Of a stretch of 64,000 nt of DNA, positions 22,725 to 32,260 are shown one piece after another (positions within the stretch are counted from its first letter, which is position 1; every line of letters starts with the position of its first letter). Both the position numbers and the translations under genes were made by a program. The stretch covers positions 92,243,340 through 92,307,339 of the forward strand of contig CM043971.1 of assembly GCA_014529385.2 (NCBI GenBank), in the 5' to 3' direction. The notes below the pieces were generated by a model. That model had not been told where the DNA came from and made no database searches. It saw nothing but the letters and a program-made list of their open reading frames with translations. The stretch is from Adiantum capillus-veneris. Lineage: Eukaryota; Streptophyta; Polypodiopsida; Polypodiales; Pteridaceae.

Positions 22725-23822
22725 TATGCGAGTTTGGATAATGGATACAAATAAAAGTAGTTAACGATGAAGGGCTCCCCCTTTTGGTAAGGGTTGTGTG
22801 CTCTCCTCAATGTGTTTACCACTTTGTAGGTAACTTGAAGTAATTGAGTAGTTTTAGTAAGGGTATGTAGCATCAAGGCAAGTTTTCCTACCATCTATCC
22901 ATCATATGTGTTATTTAGATGAGTGACATCTCACATTTGTGCATCTTGTTAGAGAGGAGACAAAATAAATAAAGAGTGTAGATGGAGATGAAGATAGAAA
23001 CAATAAAAATAATTCCATACACTTATCTCTTGTTAACAATGCTTGCTCTCTCCTCTCAGTTTCTAAGTGACTCCCTTTGAAGTCAATAATTCCCATTACA
23101 TACTAGTTCCTAGCAATGTAGCTTTGTTTGATAGACTCACAACCTAATGCATAGCAAGGAGAACTTAAAGTGAACTTCTATAGTATAGAAGAAAAGCTTG
23201 GTTATGAATGACATAATAGAGGTAACATTTAGAGTCCCTTTACATAGTATCTCCTAGCAATGTATTTTTTTTAAGACACTCACATTGTATAAATTATGGC
23301 TTTGGTTGTGAATGACACAATAGAGGGACCGTTTAGACTACTATAAGTTGTGTAGTTCAAGGTCTTGTCCTTCTACATTGGTAGATGCATGAAGATTCTA
23401 ATTTATTTGAATCTTAGTATTTTGCACTTGCTCAATGGAAAGGTATTATCTTGGTCTTCTATATACTAATTTAACAAAGCATACTACACAAGCCTCTTGA
23501 AAAGCACTTAGAACAATGGTTTGTGGCATTTAATTGCTAATCATAATCACTAGCTAGTGGAAATCCTCCATATATATTATAGTGTACTTTAAAATGGTTT
23601 GTTATGGGGATAGTAATAAAGAGTATATTAGGATTGATGTCTTTAATCCAAGTGTATTGGTGTATTATGATTATTAGTGTGTTGAAAAAGATGTTGTTTT
23701 GGGTGCTACAATGAAAAACTAGCATCATGATAAAAAAAGCTCTAAATTCTCTTTGAAAGCTCTAAATTAGAAGCTTGCAAAAAATAAGCACTCCTTCTTG
23801 AGCAAGAAAAGAGAAACCTTGT
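22725..23822. other. No gene recognised
   Basis: AT-rich. The last ~100 bp (to 23822) must be leader of the gypsy element whose primer site starts at 23823. No coding sequence of that element is present, so its interior has been deleted. Short ORFs show no motif. Confidence 0.45.
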
Positions 23823-23834
23823 GCTTTGATACCA
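23823..23834 (-). other. Primer-binding site next to the 23836 LTR
   Basis: Coding strand TGGTATCAAAGC follows the LTR end TGTTTCA with a one-base spacer. It is a one-base variant of the plant iMet site TGGTATCAGAGC. Confidence 0.85.
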
Positions 23835-23835
23835 A

Positions 23836-25006
23836 TGAAACATTTAATGGCCTAAAAACTTGTGTGTAGTGGAAATTAGCATGAACATAGTGGGCATTTC
23901 ATTAGAATAGATTCCTAATGAGAATTACAAGAGTGCTTGGGTGGAGAGAGCAACAAAAAGCATAACACCTAGTTAGATAGCATGAACCATACTTTCAAAA
24001 GAGAGAGAAATTAAGCTATTGACAACAGTTGAGGACCGGATTTACATGGAGCCGGTCCCCCCTCCAAAAGGCTTTGTATTATGGTTTCTCCCATCAAGTC
24101 TTTGTGTTCCTTCAAGACTAGCTAGTGCAATGAAGATGAAAGCTTCGGGAACTAAGCAAAACACTTTTCAAACACAACATCAATTATCTCCGGTCTCAGA
24201 CCCAAGACCTGACACACCTTCGAAGACGGTGAGAGCTAGCGGGGTATGAGAGTAGATTGAGAGGAAGGAGGAGTATTCTTACGAAAAGATGTACATCTCC
24301 TCACATAATCACTCATATTAGCATAGCTTAGATTAGTAATCAGCATGGTAGAGGAGATGAGCATGCATTGAAGCTTGGCTTTTGGTTGGATTTGCATCAC
24401 AGAGCCAAGAGTTGTTGGTGTAGGCCTTCCTTCTCACAAGCTTGGAGTAGGTGGTAAGCTTTCCATTAAAGCTTGAGAAGGAGAGAGAGTCTTATTTACT
24501 TTACACATGAGATTGTGTGAGTGTGTGTGTGATAATTCCTTGCAAAAATCAGCCCCCTGTCTCTCTTGTTCGACCCCTCTTGCTATTTGCTCGTGCTCCA
24601 CTCTCATTGGACCTCCCTAGGGCTAGACAATGATAATTAAGTAGTATAAGTGATAGCCTTCTGACATGTGTCCCCCTTTCCCCTTTTGTGAGAGCTTTAT
24701 GTAATTAATAAATGCAACTAAACTCTCATTGGACCCTTTTGCCTCCTGGCCAATAGGAATCAGGCAAGCCATTGGGCTGCTGAATGCTCATTGGACCCCT
24801 TGGGAGATTGTCCAATAGTCTTCTAGAGAGCTTAATTCTCATTGGTTCTTTTATTAAGTGTTTTTAAATTAATTAAACTAGATTTAATCTAGCCTAATTC
24901 TCATTGGTCCACCTCCAAGGCCATCCAATAGAAATTGGGTACACCTTGTGGGCATCTGGTCTAGGGAGCTGACATGTGTCCCTCATTCCCTTTGTGTAAA
25001 GGGAGC

Positions 25007-25043
<37 letters not shown>

Positions 25044-25419
25044 TTTCTCTCTCATCCCCTACTCCCAAGGCTCGCCCCCTCCTATGTAGGGATTTGTAAA
25101 GACTTTTAGAACACACACAAAGCATCCAATTCCCCCCATGCTTGACCTTTGGACACAACCTTTGAATTTTGGAACCTTAGCATTTTGGAAGTCTTAATGG
25201 GCTGAACCTTAGGGTCTTTTAAGCCCATTGTTGCACATGGCTCTTTTGCAGACGCCCCCCCCCTTTGGATCCCTATTTTCCCTCCTTTGGATCCCTACTG
25301 TGGCTGGTCTGCTAGCTTAACCAATATTCTAGATTTTTCTCCCCTGGCACTTCCCCATATTAAATGATCAGTTTAATGAGAAAATCATTTAGGAGAATTA
25401 GATATTGATTATTATGACA
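23836..25419 (-). repeat. Gypsy LTR shared by two internal regions (primer site on its left, polypurine tract on its right)
   Basis: About 1584 bp, TGAAACATTT...ATTATGACA in plus orientation. On the minus strand its left end is the 3' end of a 5' LTR (primer site follows) and its right end is the 5' end of a 3' LTR (polypurine tract precedes). It thus belongs to two elements in tandem. The stretch from about 24788 to 25419 matches the solo LTR at 22028-22719 closely. It contains an expanded GT run (25008-25041) where the solo copy has only GTGTGTG. Confidence 0.85.
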
Positions 25420-25434
25420 TTACCTCTCTCTTTA
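25420..25434 (-). other. Polypurine tract of the chromovirus-like remnant
   Basis: Coding strand AAAGAGAGAGGTAA abuts TGTCATAATAA, the LTR start. It is purine-rich and in the expected position. Confidence 0.8.
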
Positions 25435-25770
25435 AATCATAGTCGTCCTCGACTATGGGGTAGAGAAGATAAAGCATATTCATTAGTCCTTTTCTTAGCG
25501 GGTAGAGGATCCCTATGTTACCCTACGACATCATTCCATAATGGATGACTAGTCCATTTGGCGCTTGAGAGCCTGAGGCTGCCGCAAGCATGTCTGCACA
25601 TTAGTCCTATCAATCTTCCATAGTAGAGTGGCAAGCTCTACTTGGTGTTTGGGAGACGTGTCTCCGCAAACTTGATCTAAGCATGCATACTAAATTTTTG
25701 TGCACAATAAAGAAAAAAAGAGTCTTATAAGACAAAAACTTTGTTCATTTTTAACATTTTGTACATTTGC

Positions 25771-26605
25771 TTACTCTTGGGAAGCATTGTAAGCATTGAC
25801 AAGGTTTAGGTTATCCTTTAATTGTATGCCTTGCATCCATCTAGCATCTTCAAAAGGATAATTCTTAAACTTAATAAGATATCATTGGACAGTCTTACCA
25901 CCTCTTAGTAACTTGTCTTCATGTCGGAGAATGGACTCCGGCTGCAGTACCTCTTCTTGGTCCTCGATCTCCTGTGGGTCTTCAGTAGTTGGTTCTTGAG
26001 GTGGCTCTCCTTTGTAAGGCTTTAATAGGCTCACATGGAAAGCATTGTGTATGAGCCAATGATTGGGAAACTTGAGTTGATAGGCCATCTCATTGATTGG
26101 CCTAAGAATATGGAAGGGACCATAGTACCTTTTGGCTAGTTTAGCATAGTACTTTTGGTGTCCCGTAGGATTCTTGCCCGTCGTGTGCCTTAATCGAGCC
26201 TCGGGAAATTTTAATAAGACCCAATCATTTTCTTTAAAGGCTTGGGCTCTTCTGTGCTTGTCAACAGCAGCCTTTTGCCTTTGTTGTGAGATAGAGATAG
26301 GATCCTTAATCTTTTGGAAAGATTCTTGTAGGTCTGGCTATACTCATCTGCAACGAAGATCTTCCCATGTATCTTAAGTAGCAAAGGACTTTTTGATCTT
26401 CCCTCAATTACCTCGAAAGGTGCTTTTCCCGTGGAAGTATGTATGGTCTTATTGTAAGCATACTCCACTAAGGGGAAGTAATTCTTCCATTGGGATCTTT
26501 GATCTACTTTCGTTACGAAGGCTTTTAGTAGATCGAGAATTGTTAGGTTAGCTATTTCACTTTGGCCATCCGTTTGTGGATGAGAGGCCGAAGATATTGA
26601 TTAGG
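25771..26605 (-). pseudogene. Gypsy integrase C-terminal half with chromodomain
   Basis: The minus-strand frame begins in the integrase core with ASHPQTDGQSE and continues through YAYNKTIHTSTGKAPFEV. After frame changes it has the GPY/F-like region ([20 protein letters not shown]) and a chromodomain start with a stop after GGKTVQ. Reading on in the same frame gives YLIKFKNYPFEDARW and a terminal SQE-stop at 25771. The KFKNYP and W positions are the hallmark of chromovirus chromodomains, which in this family guide integration by binding histone marks. Gag, protease, RT and the integrase N-terminus are deleted. Confidence 0.9.
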
Positions 26606-26631
26606 AGAATTAGATATTGATTATTATGACA
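26601..26631 (-). repeat. 31-bp stub of the 5' LTR fused to integrase
   Basis: TTAGGAGAATTAGATATTGATTATTATGACA is the outermost end of the LTR family (compare 25389-25419). It is joined directly to the integrase core, sharing GATATTGA at the junction. This marks the element's right border after an internal deletion. Confidence 0.85.
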
Positions 26632-27005
26632 AAATACGTTTGACATAGTTTTCACTGGATGTTACACACAAAGAGTGGTGTAGTAATGATGCATGGAGGG
26701 AAGTCAGGCCCAGGGGCCACATGCAAGAGAGATGGGGGGAAGCGGTCTTGAGCTTCTCTTGCAGCTCATGAAGCTCAGTTAGCCATCTCGGATGATCTCA
26801 TTGACACGCTTCCAAGAAAGAAGTTGAGGGCGACCAAATTAGCTTGTTCCCCTGCTTCTCCTCCACCCTACGAGAGTACTAGAGTACATGCATCTTCTCC
26901 TTCAGAGCTAGCAACAAGGTGACCCATTCTTGTGTAGAAGTTTCCTTGATGGAAAATAGGATTCATACAGGGAAGGGGAAGCTCGACTCCGGTTCTCACT
27001 CAGTT
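26632..27005. other. No gene recognised
   Basis: About 370 bp between the chromovirus border and a CT microsatellite; no motif seen. Confidence 0.4.

Positions 27006-27080
<75 letters not shown>
27006..27080. repeat. (CT)n microsatellite
   Basis: Near-perfect CT run of about 75 bp. Confidence 0.95.
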
Positions 27081-27081
<1 letters not shown>

Positions 27082-27309
27082 CATGACACCAATGACTTGA
27101 CCCAGCCCTTGTGTGCATGTGGGTGTGTCTCCTTTCTTTGGTTGACCATAGCCTGTGTAATTGTCTATGGGACATGCCCCATGCTGATGTAAGGGTTGAG
27201 GTTGATCTCAAGGTTGCTAGCCATAACTGGGCTTGCAAAAGAAGCTCTTTAATGTGTTTTTCTTTTGTGCTTCAGTATAATTTATCTTGTGTTTTCTTAT
27301 TATAATCTT

Positions 27310-28470
27310 GTGTTACATGGATATGTAAACTAGCCTGAACTGGGTTCTGTCTAGCATACCCTTAATGAAAACAAGAATTGCAAGTGTGCTGATTAGCATA
27401 CCAATTGTGCAGCTTAGTATACCCAGTATGAAAATTAGCATTGTAAGTATGATGGCCATAGGTGGGCTAGCAGAAAAAGCTATGTAATGTGCAATTTTGT
27501 TGTGTTGTATTCTAGTTAGCATAGTAACTAAGCTATTCATCATACTATGTATGCTAGTTAGCATAGTAACTATGCTAGTCAGTATAGTCTGTAAGCTAGT
27601 TAGCAAAGTAACAAGAGATTCAACATAGTATGTATGCTAGTCAGCATAGTATGTATGCTAGTTAGCATAGTGGGTATGCTGGCTATCAAACTGTGTATGC
27701 CCTTGGCATACCCATTATGCTAAGTAGCGTGAATGCTTTGTGTATGTTAGTCAGTAGCATATCTAAGTATGCTAACTAGGAAAATCGATTATGCTAGTTA
27801 GCAACCTCGTTATGGTAATTAGCATACATAGTAGGCTAAGTAGCATATTTTGGTATGTTAGTTAGCATACATGATATTGGGTATGCTAGCTAGCTTATTT
27901 TGAGTTATGTTACTACGCATACACGCTAGTCTTTATGCTAGTCAGCATACATGCTATTCATGCTATGTATGCTTGTCAGCTTAGTATGTTAGCTAGTTAG
28001 CATAGTGGGCATGATGGCTAGCAAATTGTGTATGCCCTTAGCATACCCATAATACTATCTAGCATACATGCTATTCTATATGCTAGTCAGTAGCATATCT
28101 AGGTATGCTAACTAGCAAAACTAGTTATGCTAGCTAGCAACCTCGTGATGGTAATTAGAATACAGAGTGAGGATGAGTAGCCTAAATAGCATGTATGATA
28201 GCCACCATATTGTTCAAAACATATTCAATGTATGCCAGTTAGCATACCCACTGTGCTAACTAGCATACATCCTTACTTTGCTGTGTATGGTAGTTTGCCT
28301 AGTCTATATGCTAGTTAGCATACATGGAAGTTATGCAGACTATGCTTTTCAGCATAGCTTCTATGCTATTTAGCATACTCTGTTTGTCAAAAACTAGCAT
28401 AATTTGGTATGCCAACCACCACACATTCCATGCTAACACCATCTTCAATATGCTAGTTGTAGTATTAACC
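27310..28470. repeat. Array of short degenerate palindromes, consensus TATGCTAGTTAGCATA
   Basis: Over roughly 1.1 kb, TATGCTA and its reverse complement TAGCATA recur dozens of times, often paired around a 2-nt centre (for example 27654-27669, TATGCTA-GT-TAGCATA, perfect arms). Variants include TATGCTAGTCAGCATA and TATGCTAACTAGC. Spacing is irregular (about 15-60 bp), with longer composite duplications; GGGCATGATGGCTAGCAAATTGTGTATGCCC-like units near 27670-27715 and 28008-28050 are copies of each other. It is not coding; ORFs across it are rich in Leu, Ile and Met from the repeat. Confidence 0.85.
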
Positions 28471-28519
28471 ATTCATCTCTGCATTTCAACTAGGAATTGG
28501 ATATGATAATTAACAATTG

Positions 28520-29561
28520 CTTGGTATCCATAGGTCTTGTTGCCGCGGGAAGGGAGGATGAGAGAGATCCTGACAAGCAAAGGATAGTCGAAGAGAAGGC
28601 CTTGATGGTAATGTGGATGAGATTGATACAGTTCATGAAGGGGAAAATGTGACACCAGGGCATGCGACATTGCCCAACGGTTTAGGTGACAACAAAGAAA
28701 CCAATGACGATTAACAAATTCATATAACGATTGCTCGTCCCAAACCCGTGCCCATTGCAGAGGATGAAATAAGTGCTTCGTAGGAGACGGTGATGAGGAG
28801 TTTGCAAGAGGAATCTGGTAGAAATGACATCAAGGCCAGTGTGCAAGGAGCCGGTGACGACAACCCTCTCTTGGGATTTGTAAACAAAGTGAGGATGAAG
28901 AGGAAAGGTGGACTGGAACAGATTCCAGAAGACCTTGTAAATGACAGTTTTGCTGCCCCAAAGACCACCCAGGAAGATATATCTGAGACTACCAAAGCTG
29001 GCAAGAGAGCCATTCGCTCACGCGTATGCAAAAAACTTTGTTGCCCCTGTTCTTTTGATTGTGTTCTTCCCAAATCAGGTAACTACTATAATGGCACGTA
29101 TCTTTGTAAATATTTATAATGGAGAAACACTTTTTGTGTACATGATGTCTCTGTGCAATAATTCATTAGTTTTTGGTTGTCGATTATGATGTGTTTCATT
29201 CGATACCTTTAATGTATCGCAGGGGAAAATTGCCTACAAATAATTGCCCTGCATGATCTGAACTGGGCCATTGCATTGAAAAAGATGCAAAAAAGGTGTA
29301 TCGCCGAGGCAAGAAAGATAAGGAGAGAAAAAGTAGAGATTGAGAAGTGCATGGAATGGTTCCGGTCTAGGGTCGGCACAATTAAAGAGTCTTTGAATTT
29401 TGTTCATCCCTCCCAGGAAGTTATCTTTGTTGAGTGGTATCCGCTTCCAAGCCCAAGAACTGTGCCAAAGTTGTTGGTAGAAGAGAAGTGCGCTCTTATT
29501 CTTGATTTGAATGGGGTGTTGGTGAATGTTGTAGAGTCACGGCATGGTGAAGTCCTCCCGA
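28520..29561 (+). pseudogene. Fragment of an FCP1/NIF-like HAD phosphatase gene
   Basis: Two exon-like parts with consistent splice signals. The first (to 29078) encodes a charged, probably disordered region ending in KRAIRSRVCKKLCC...VLPKSG, with two in-frame stops upstream of 28790. An intron 29079-29222 (GTAACT...TATCGCAG) keeps the frame. The second part has a basic helical region (KKMQKRCIAEARKIRREKVEIEK) and then LLVEEKCALILDLNGVLVNVV, the motif I of plant NIF-type HAD phosphatases with the nucleophilic Asp. The gene is cut at 29561 by the LTR starting at 29562, and the phosphatase body is absent. Identification rests on motif I and context. Confidence 0.6.
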
Positions 29562-29814
29562 TGTCGTGACGCTTCGCATTCAGCAGGAGAAAAACACAAA
29601 ATTCATATGATTTTTTAAGGTTTTTTGGTAAAAGCATGTCAGTTTTTTAATGCTGTGTTATGGAGTCCCGTTGATGGTAGATAAGTATGCCGAAAGCAGT
29701 GAACTTCATTATTTGAGGACTTTATATATTGCTCATGATGGTATTATTTGGAGCTCATTGATTATGAGATCATGACCATTAATGCACGACAATTGTATTT
29801 TATAATACATTGGC

Positions 29815-30255
29815 TATTGATTTTGAAGTGAGAAAGCTTATGGGGAGATGCTCGACAACATTATTATATTTGGTCACCAATGCTTTGGTAGATATGTGTG
29901 TTGAGTATTGTACTTTGCGATGCTTGGTCGGTGTACAAGGCGCCAAAGGTGGAGAGCTCACAAAAGCACAAAAACTTCTTGAGGAGCTTCATATTCAGAT
30001 GTTGTCTCTTGGAGCACATTGATTGCGATATAAGCTTATCAGTTTGGGAGGGAAGGTGATTCTCAAATAAAGTTTCCTATGCTTGCACCTTGATGATTAG
30101 GTTTAGTAATGCTTCGGCCAATATGAGCAAGGAGGTTTTGATCGATTGCTCTTTTTTACGGCTATGGGTGCTCAGTACTGCCTTGGTTAATTTATATGCC
30201 AAAGATGATGGGAAGTTTGGATCGAGAGGGCATGGGGCATGTGAACAATAGAGCA
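29815..30255 (+). pseudogene. PPR (pentatricopeptide repeat) gene fragment inside LTR1
   Basis: One frame gives LVTNALVDM and ELTKAQKLLEELHI. A +1 shift directly after gives DVVSWSTLIA, the classical PPR L/S-motif signature (NALVDMY..G.L..A......V.SW..LI). Further on TALVNLYAKDDG is another PPR-like segment. PPR proteins bind organellar RNA; this copy is frameshifted with several stops. The same sequence recurs in LTR2 (34200-34612) and LTR3 (40913-41377), so it travels with the element. Confidence 0.75.
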
Positions 30256-30302
30256 ATGATAAAAATAAAATTGAGCTAAGCTATTTATGAAGTTCTGAGG
30301 AG

Positions 30303-30311
30303 CTATAAAAG
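30303..30311 (+). promoter_or_regulatory. Putative TATA box of element L LTR
   Basis: CTATAAAAG, conserved in LTR3 at about 41401-41409 with the same flanks (GAGCTATAAAAGAAAACAG), and absent from LTR2 because of its deletion. Confidence 0.5.
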
Positions 30312-30649
30312 AAAACAGATTGACGAGTAGGAATGGGTTGCTTTTTGGCAAGAGGGAGCAGGAGGGTTGACGCCGTCGAGAAGGAGCTACAGGAGCACGG
30401 TCGACGAGCAGGAGACAGGTTGATGCCGTCGAGAAGGAGCTGCAGGAGCAGGATCGACAAGTAGAAGACGAGAAGGAGCTGCAAGAGCACGCGACGAGTA
30501 GGAGACATAGAGCTTAATTGGCGAGGTCGAGCAGCAAGAACCGCTGCCGTGCAAGGAGAGAGGAACCGATCGGCAGCGAGATAAAGCAAGGGGGTCGCTT
30601 TTGGCCGGTGTTTTTTTTTTGGCAGGTGAAGGCAGAGCGTTGTCAATTG

Positions 30650-30812
30650 CAGAAGAAGAAGGCCTTTGCGTTCGCTTATTATGTTACTCGCCATGGCTTT
30701 GGGCACGCCACTCGTGTTTTGGAGGTAGTGAAGAACATAATAGCTGCAGGGCACGAAGTGTATGTTGTCACTGGTGCTCCTGAGTTCATCTTGAGAAGCT
30801 CGATCGCAGATA
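30650..30812 (+). pseudogene. L-arabinokinase N-terminal fragment inside LTR1
   Basis: The plus frame encodes FAFAYYVTRHGFGHATRVLE, then VVKNIIAAGHEVYVVTGAPEF. This matches the start of plant L-arabinokinase (glycosyltransferase-like N-domain; the family has FAYYVTGHGFGHATR). The Gly of TGHG is Arg here. Similarity stops after about 50 codons, and a stop follows after KLNW. A CAG just before the matching part (GCAG, then AAGAAG) could be a splice-acceptor remnant. The enzyme phosphorylates L-arabinose in cell-wall sugar salvage; only a scrap of it is present. Confidence 0.85.
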
Positions 30813-31737
30813 CAGAAAAACTTAATTGGTGAAAAAGAAGACCAAGAGCAGCTTTTGGCAAGGGCGACCAAGAGGAGAGCGGCGAGCATCAAAAGGAGCT
30901 ATAGGGCAAGTGATGGGGGCTAAAGAAGATAGCACTGGTTGTGAGTTGCAAAGGGGAGGCAGTGTTTTTGGCTGAGAGCAGCATCGACAGCTAAAACAAA
31001 AGCAACGCAGAGAAAGAAGGGTGCTGGCGTTAGGTGAGCCTGAGAGCGAAGAAAGGTAAATGCGAGGTGGTCTACGGGACAAAGGGCCGGCATGAAGGAC
31101 GACAAGGATGAGCTGGAGTAGCCTTTGCAAACGAAGAGCACCATATAGCAGATGAGGAGAGCTGACAAGGGGCGCTTGTAGCACTGAGAGGAGGCCACAG
31201 ATCTTGCCGAAGCTAATTGAAGTCCACATAGAAACCTTGATTTTTATTTTTTCTTTGATTTGTCTCAAGTTGCTTATTACTTTAAAGATTTAAAGTTGAA
31301 AGAGCTCTTTCCCACGCCAATTCTTGGCTCTACAAAGTGATTGAAGGATTTCTTAAAGGATTTAGAAAATCGATAGAAGAAAGTTTGAAAGGTTTTCACA
31401 ATAAAAAGAAAACTTGAATACAAAGAAGCAAGGGAAGTCAAAGAAGCAATTAGTGCCATGTTGAAGGCGAGAGAGAGTTTTTCGAGCACTATCAAAACAA
31501 AGGGCATTGCTTTTGTGCTTATTGCTTGTGTTTGAGCATTTAGTTGGGTTTCTTGGATTTATTGGTTGCAATTCAGTTCTAACCAAACTTTAAGTTGATA
31601 GCAAAAAGATTTTGAGTTCTAAAGTGTGGCTTGTATATCTAAAATATTATTTTGTGTCATTTGTCTCACCATTTCCCACAGCAAGCAACCTAGTGTTGAT
31701 CTCGACTTACTAAACGTACTTATTTTTTTCCGACATC

Positions 31738-31755
31738 TTTGGTGAACCCAACGTG
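31738..31755 (+). other. Putative primer-binding site of element L
   Basis: TTTGGTGAACCCAACGTG follows the LTR end CCGACA. LTR2 is followed by the related TTTGGTGAACTCAATGTG (34690-34707). The TGGT...CCCAACGTG form resembles tRNA-primed sites, but I cannot assign the tRNA. Confidence 0.55.
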
Positions 31756-31789
31756 AAGCGAGTCGGGGTGGGAAACTTTGGCAGAGAGG

Positions 31790-32260
31790 ATGACGACGAC
31801 ATCTCAAATGGAAATGATGCAGCAGACGATGCAACTATTTGATGCCTTCTTGTAGTAGCAGTAACAACAGGTTACTTATGAGCAATTTGGTTTGGGCCAA
31901 GCAGATTTATCGTGAGGATTTTCTCTTCCGGATGAAGCCGAGATGAAGCAAGCAAAAGTGGAAGAAGCATTGGATAAGGGTTATGCTGAAAGAGGTACAT
32001 TCGACAGTTATGATAGTGATGGATATCTTGCATGCTACAGGTCAGAGATGGAGCTTATGGGTATTCCATCTAAGCATATGATCAAGAAGTTTGACCGGTT
32101 AGTAGCTCCAGAATTACGTGATCAAATACAAGAGCTTATTGGTATGTATGTAGATAATTGGGTAACATTTGAAGAAGTAGTTGTACAAGTGGGTGATTGG
32201 CATATATCCTTGGAGCAGATGACTCAACAGAAGCAGGCTACGTTTTGTAAAGGTGACTGA
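31790..32260 (+). pseudogene. Gag-like open region of element L
   Basis: After a short ATG-initiated stretch with stops (31790-31910) the frame 31943-32260 encodes a helical segment: GYLACYRSEMELMGI...MIKKFDRLVAPELRDQIQEL and then NWVTFEEVVVQVG. The spacing of Y, E, F, L and W/F residues resembles Retrotrans_gag domains (EWEM...F...L...I.......W..F). No CCHC knuckle follows. The first half recurs in the second interior at 34817-35026. Assignment to gag is inference from pattern and position. Confidence 0.5.

Larger units (their letters stand above)
29562..31735 (+). repeat. 5' LTR of element L (LTR1)
   Basis: TGTCGTGACG...CCGACA, about 2.17 kb. It contains PPR-gene-derived sequence (29815-30250), a TATA-like CTATAAAAG at 30303, a ~57-bp minisatellite (about 30345-30510; GTCGAGAAGGAGCTRCAGGA units) and an L-arabinokinase fragment (30650-30812). 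Sequence left of it is host-gene-like with no polypurine tract, so this is the outer 5' LTR. Confidence 0.7.

Noticed and set aside
27310-28470. Possible CRISPR array
   Set aside because: There is no fixed repeat length or unique spacer pattern, the context is a plant-type nuclear genome full of LTR elements, and no cas-like gene is present. The structure is an irregular palindrome array.
30281-30892. 203-codon Leu/Ser-rich ORF on the minus strand
   Set aside because: It is antisense to the LTR1 minisatellite and arabinokinase fragment, which have real protein similarity on the plus strand; its composition comes from the GC-rich repeat.
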